64,000 bases of DNA from Paenibacillus pedocola. Lineage in GTDB: Bacteria; Bacillota; Bacilli; Paenibacillales; Paenibacillaceae. Each line of letters opens with the position of its first letter. Positions within the stretch are counted from its first letter, which is position 1. The DNA is taken from NCBI RefSeq assembly GCF_031599675.1, contig NZ_CP134223.1, positions 930,001 to 994,000 of the forward strand, read 5' to 3'. A program made the translations under genes and the position numbers. Positions 61,960 to 64,000 of the stretch are shown one piece after another. The notes below the pieces were generated by a model. That model did not search any database and was not told where the DNA came from. It saw nothing but the letters and a program-made list of their open reading frames with translations.

Positions 61960-62010
61960 AGCCGCAAGCTAGAAGTGTTTTTTGCTTCTTTCTGCTTGCG
62001 GCTCTTGTGT
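61960..62010 (+). terminator. terminator of the arabinanase gene
   Basis: AGCCGCAAGC at 61960-61969 pairs exactly with GCTTGCGGCT at 61994-62003, with TAGAAG/CTTCT inside; a short T-containing stretch follows. Confidence 0.7.
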
Positions 62011-62082
62011 TATTTATGTCATATTTCATAACATTTAAAGTGTTTTTCTACCTGGATGTCATTTATTCTTACGTATTAGATG

Positions 62083-62110
62083 TTGACAACTCTATCAATT
62101 TATCTATAAT
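62083..62110 (+). promoter_or_regulatory. sigma-A promoter of the second MpsC-like gene
   Basis: Consensus TTGACA at 62083-62088 and TATAAT at 62105-62110, spacer 16 bases. Leader of about 80 bases. Confidence 0.8.
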
Positions 62111-62197
62111 GATGTATAAGTAATAGGCGATTATGGATTATCCAGAATGTTAGTCAGATATTATAACATCATCAATAGCTATGAAGGAGTGATCGCT

Positions 62198-62572
62198 ATG
62201 ATCGCTTCCGCCGGACAATGGAAACAGGATATTCTAAGGATTTACAACGAAATCAATAAGAGGTTATTCAACGCCGGTGTTAAGCAGCAGAAGGTTGATT
62301 TTGTCGGAAACAAGATTATTATCTTATCCATTAACAGCCGGGTCCCTGTACTGAAGGTGCTGGATACCCATGATGCTGCGGCCAGCCGCGGGATTAATCT
62401 GGTGCTGCATGAAGTGTTCAAGACTCAGATTAAGCAGGCTTTTATGGATGAGTTTCAATTGAATATCAAAGCCGTTCTTAAAGATTATGATGTGGAGACC
62501 GAGTATTCCGGTACGATCATAATTTTGGAGAAAGACTTGGAGCATTACCTGAACGTTACGTTGGAACTCTGA
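62198..62572 (+). CDS. MpsC-like (DUF2294) small protein, second copy
   Basis: 124 residues, paralogous to the protein encoded at 4254-4598 (shared RIYNEINKRLF start, FKTQIKQAFMDEFQLNIKAVLKDYDVE end, same length range). No signal peptide or membrane segment. ATG 62198 follows AAGGAG. As with the first copy, the family is linked to the MpsABC membrane-potential system, but the MpsA and MpsB partners are not encoded here. A near-consensus promoter suggests steady expression. A terminator or attenuator hairpin follows before the ABC genes. Confidence 0.8.
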   Translation: MIASAGQWKQDILRIYNEINKRLFNAGVKQQKVDFVGNKIIILSINSRVPVLKVLDTHDAAASRGINLVLHEVFKTQIKQAFMDEFQLNIKAVLKDYDVETEYSGTIIILEKDLEHYLNVTLEL

Positions 62573-62590
62573 AAGTGGGAGAGCCGACCT

Positions 62591-62646
62591 GCCGTCAGTT
62601 TTCAGACATTAGCCCTGGGGCTGTGTCTAAAACTGGCGGCTTTTTG
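62591..62646 (+). terminator. terminator between the MpsC-like gene and the ABC operon
   Basis: GCCGTCAGTTTT-CAGACA pairs with TGTCT-AAAACTGGCGGC over an inner AGCCC/GGGCT hairpin and is followed by TTTTTG. Confidence 0.75.
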
Positions 62647-62679
62647 TTTATCAATCCAAATCCGGGAGGGTCCAAAAAA

Positions 62680-63465
62680 ATGAAAACGAAGATTGAAATT
62701 GCCGGTGTAAGCAAGTGGTTCCGCCGTGACGGGCAAGAGATCATCGCGATGCAGGAAACGAATCTTACCATTGAAGAGGGCAGGTTTGTCAGTATTATCG
62801 GTCCCAGCGGCTGCGGAAAATCCACCCTGTTCAACATCATCGCCGGACTGATGCCTCCATCAACCGGCCGGGTGCTGGCGGATGGAGAGGATATAATCGG
62901 GAAAACCGGGCATGTCGGCTACATGCTGCAGAAGGATATGCTGCTGCCCTGGCGGACCATTCTGGACAATATTATTCTCGGGATGGAAATTCGCGGCGTG
63001 CCGCGCAAGGAGGCGGTTGCCCGGGCCCAGCCGCTGATGGACCGCTACGGGCTGAAGGGCTTTGGCGGCCATTATCCTGCGGAGCTGTCGGGCGGCATGC
63101 GGCAGCGGGCGGCGCTCCTCCGTACACTGCTGTATGACCGGGACATTATTTTGCTGGATGAGCCGTTCGGGGCGCTTGATGCCCAGACCCGGCTGACGAT
63201 GCAGAACTGGCTGCTGGAGATTTGGGAGGATTTCCGCAAGACGGTGCTGTTTGTTACGCATGACATTGATGAAGCCATCTACCTGTCAGACGACATCTAT
63301 GTCTTCTCCGGGCGTCCGGGACGGATTATTTCGAAGATTTCTGTGGACATGCCGAGGCCCCGACATCAGGAGGATACCGTATCAGCTTCCTTTATGGAGC
63401 TGAAAGCCCATCTGCTTGCTCTGCTGTCAGGGGGCCATGAGGAATCGGCGGCGCATATTTCTTGA
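62680..63465 (+). CDS. ABC transporter ATPase, SsuB/TauB type
   Basis: 261 residues. Walker A IIGPSGCGKSTLF, the Q-loop region YMLQKDMLLPWRT, signature LSGGMRQRAALLRTL, Walker B ILLDEPFGALDAQTR and the H-loop in FVTHDIDEAIYLSD. PWRT after the Q-loop is typical of importers for nitrate, sulfonates, taurine and thiamine precursors. ATG 62680 follows GGGAGGG; the longer upstream frame overlaps the terminator hairpin. The permease gene follows 45 bases later, and a binding-protein gene is expected beyond the window. Confidence 0.9.
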   Translation: MKTKIEIAGVSKWFRRDGQEIIAMQETNLTIEEGRFVSIIGPSGCGKSTLFNIIAGLMPPSTGRVLADGEDIIGKTGHVGYMLQKDMLLPWRTILDNIILGMEIRGVPRKEAVARAQPLMDRYGLKGFGGHYPAELSGGMRQRAALLRTLLYDRDIILLDEPFGALDAQTRLTMQNWLLEIWEDFRKTVLFVTHDIDEAIYLSDDIYVFSGRPGRIISKISVDMPRPRHQEDTVSASFMELKAHLLALLSGGHEESAAHIS

Positions 63466-63510
63466 GAAACAGTAAGGCCAAGCTAATCAAACTTTGAGGA
63501 GGAGAACCGG

Positions 63511-64000
63511 ATGGAGAGTGTGCAAAAGAAAGGGTACGTCATTCACAAGCTGGAGGCGTCCGGGAATAGTGCGCTGAAAACGGAAAAAAGGCAGGCAGAG
63601 CCGTTCATTCAGGACGAAGAGGCGCTGGCCCGCCGTAATAAGCGGATCATCAGTCTCGGACGATTGTCTGTAGCAGTCCTTATAGTGCTCTGCTGGGAGC
63701 TGTTTACACGGATCGGCTGGATGGATGCTTATTACTGGAGCAGTCCTGTCCGCATTCTGAATACCACGTGGACCCAGATTACAGAAGGGACGCTGCTAGA
63801 GGATGTTGCGTATACCTCGAGTTCGACCATTCTTGGGTTCATAGGCGGCACTCTGCTGGGTTCACTGCTCGGCCTTTCCTTCTGGTGGTCGCGCAGATTT
63901 GCCGGAATCAGCGAACCCTTCCTGATCCTGCTGAACGCCATGCCCAAGCTGGCGCTGGCACCTGTACTGGTTATACTGCTGGGCATCGGGTTCTTCTCGA
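63511..64000 (+). CDS. ABC transporter permease, SsuC/TauC type (3' end outside window)
   Basis: The first 163 codons of a membrane subunit that pairs with the upstream ATPase. A cytoplasmic head (RRNKRIISLGRL) precedes hydrophobic segments VAVLIVLCWELFTRIGW, TILGFIGGTLLGSLLGLSFWW and LAPVLVILLGIGFFS; NAMPKLALAP is the start of the typical coupling region. ATG 63511 follows GGAGGAG. The gene is cut by the window end, so substrate and full length are unknown. Confidence 0.88.
   Translation, partial: MESVQKKGYVIHKLEASGNSALKTEKRQAEPFIQDEEALARRNKRIISLGRLSVAVLIVLCWELFTRIGWMDAYYWSSPVRILNTTWTQITEGTLLEDVAYTSSSTILGFIGGTLLGSLLGLSFWWSRRFAGISEPFLILLNAMPKLALAPVLVILLGIGFFS

Overview
The window looks like a chromosomal segment of a spore-forming, plant-polymer-degrading Firmicute, most likely Paenibacillus. 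The reasons are a moderately high GC content, strong AGGAGG-type ribosome binding sites, many glycoside hydrolases with YesMN-type and AraC-type regulators, spore genes (gerABC set, an alpha/beta SASP, a YjcZ-like peptide), lipoprotein signals of the LAAC/LAGC type, and abundant intergenic repeats. The genus assignment is inference from gene content. No rRNA, tRNA, CRISPR array, insertion sequence, prophage or origin was found.

Layout. 1-3.8 kb: beta-mannosidase (GH2, cut by the window start) and alpha-galactosidase (GH36), together suited to galactomannan side-chain and backbone sugars; the GH36 gene is bracketed by two 51-bp tandem arrays. 4.2-11.4 kb: a small MpsC-like protein, then a six-gene operon joining a PotABCD-type ABC importer to a nucleoside hydrolase and adenine deaminase (nucleoside/purine salvage). 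12-19 kb: CYTH phosphatase, threonine synthase, Gfo/Idh/MocA oxidoreductase plus radical SAM protein, and a 713-residue methyltransferase with an unrecognised N-terminal half; two diverged copies of a four-unit repeat with the same 51/62/51 spacing lie here. 19-38 kb: carbohydrate island with an AraC regulator divergent from alpha-xylosidase (GH31), an SGNH esterase, a YesMN two-component pair, a three-gene sugar ABC importer, two GH42 beta-galactosidases, LysR and AraC regulators. 38-42 kb: gerA/B/C germinant receptor operon. 42-56 kb: mixed housekeeping genes (YpsA-like, amidase, lipoproteins, two-component system, YceI-like protein, class B PBP, NUDIX, MazG-like protein, oxidoreductase, ADP-ribosylglycohydrolase, SASP). 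56.4-60.6 kb: a divergent IF-3 paralogue, HelD RNA-polymerase-recycling helicase and an AAC(3)-family acetyltransferase with a terminator in its leader. 61-64 kb: secreted arabinanase (GH43) under a cre-like site, a second MpsC-like gene, and the start of an SsuBC/TauBC-type ABC operon cut by the window end.

The genes fit a saprophyte that senses plant oligosaccharides (YesMN, AraC), imports them by ABC transporters and cleaves them inside the cell, while releasing arabinanase outside. The observations most worth following up are the phased repeat families, the IF-3 paralogue, the leader terminator of the acetyltransferase gene, and the transporter-hydrolase-deaminase operon.
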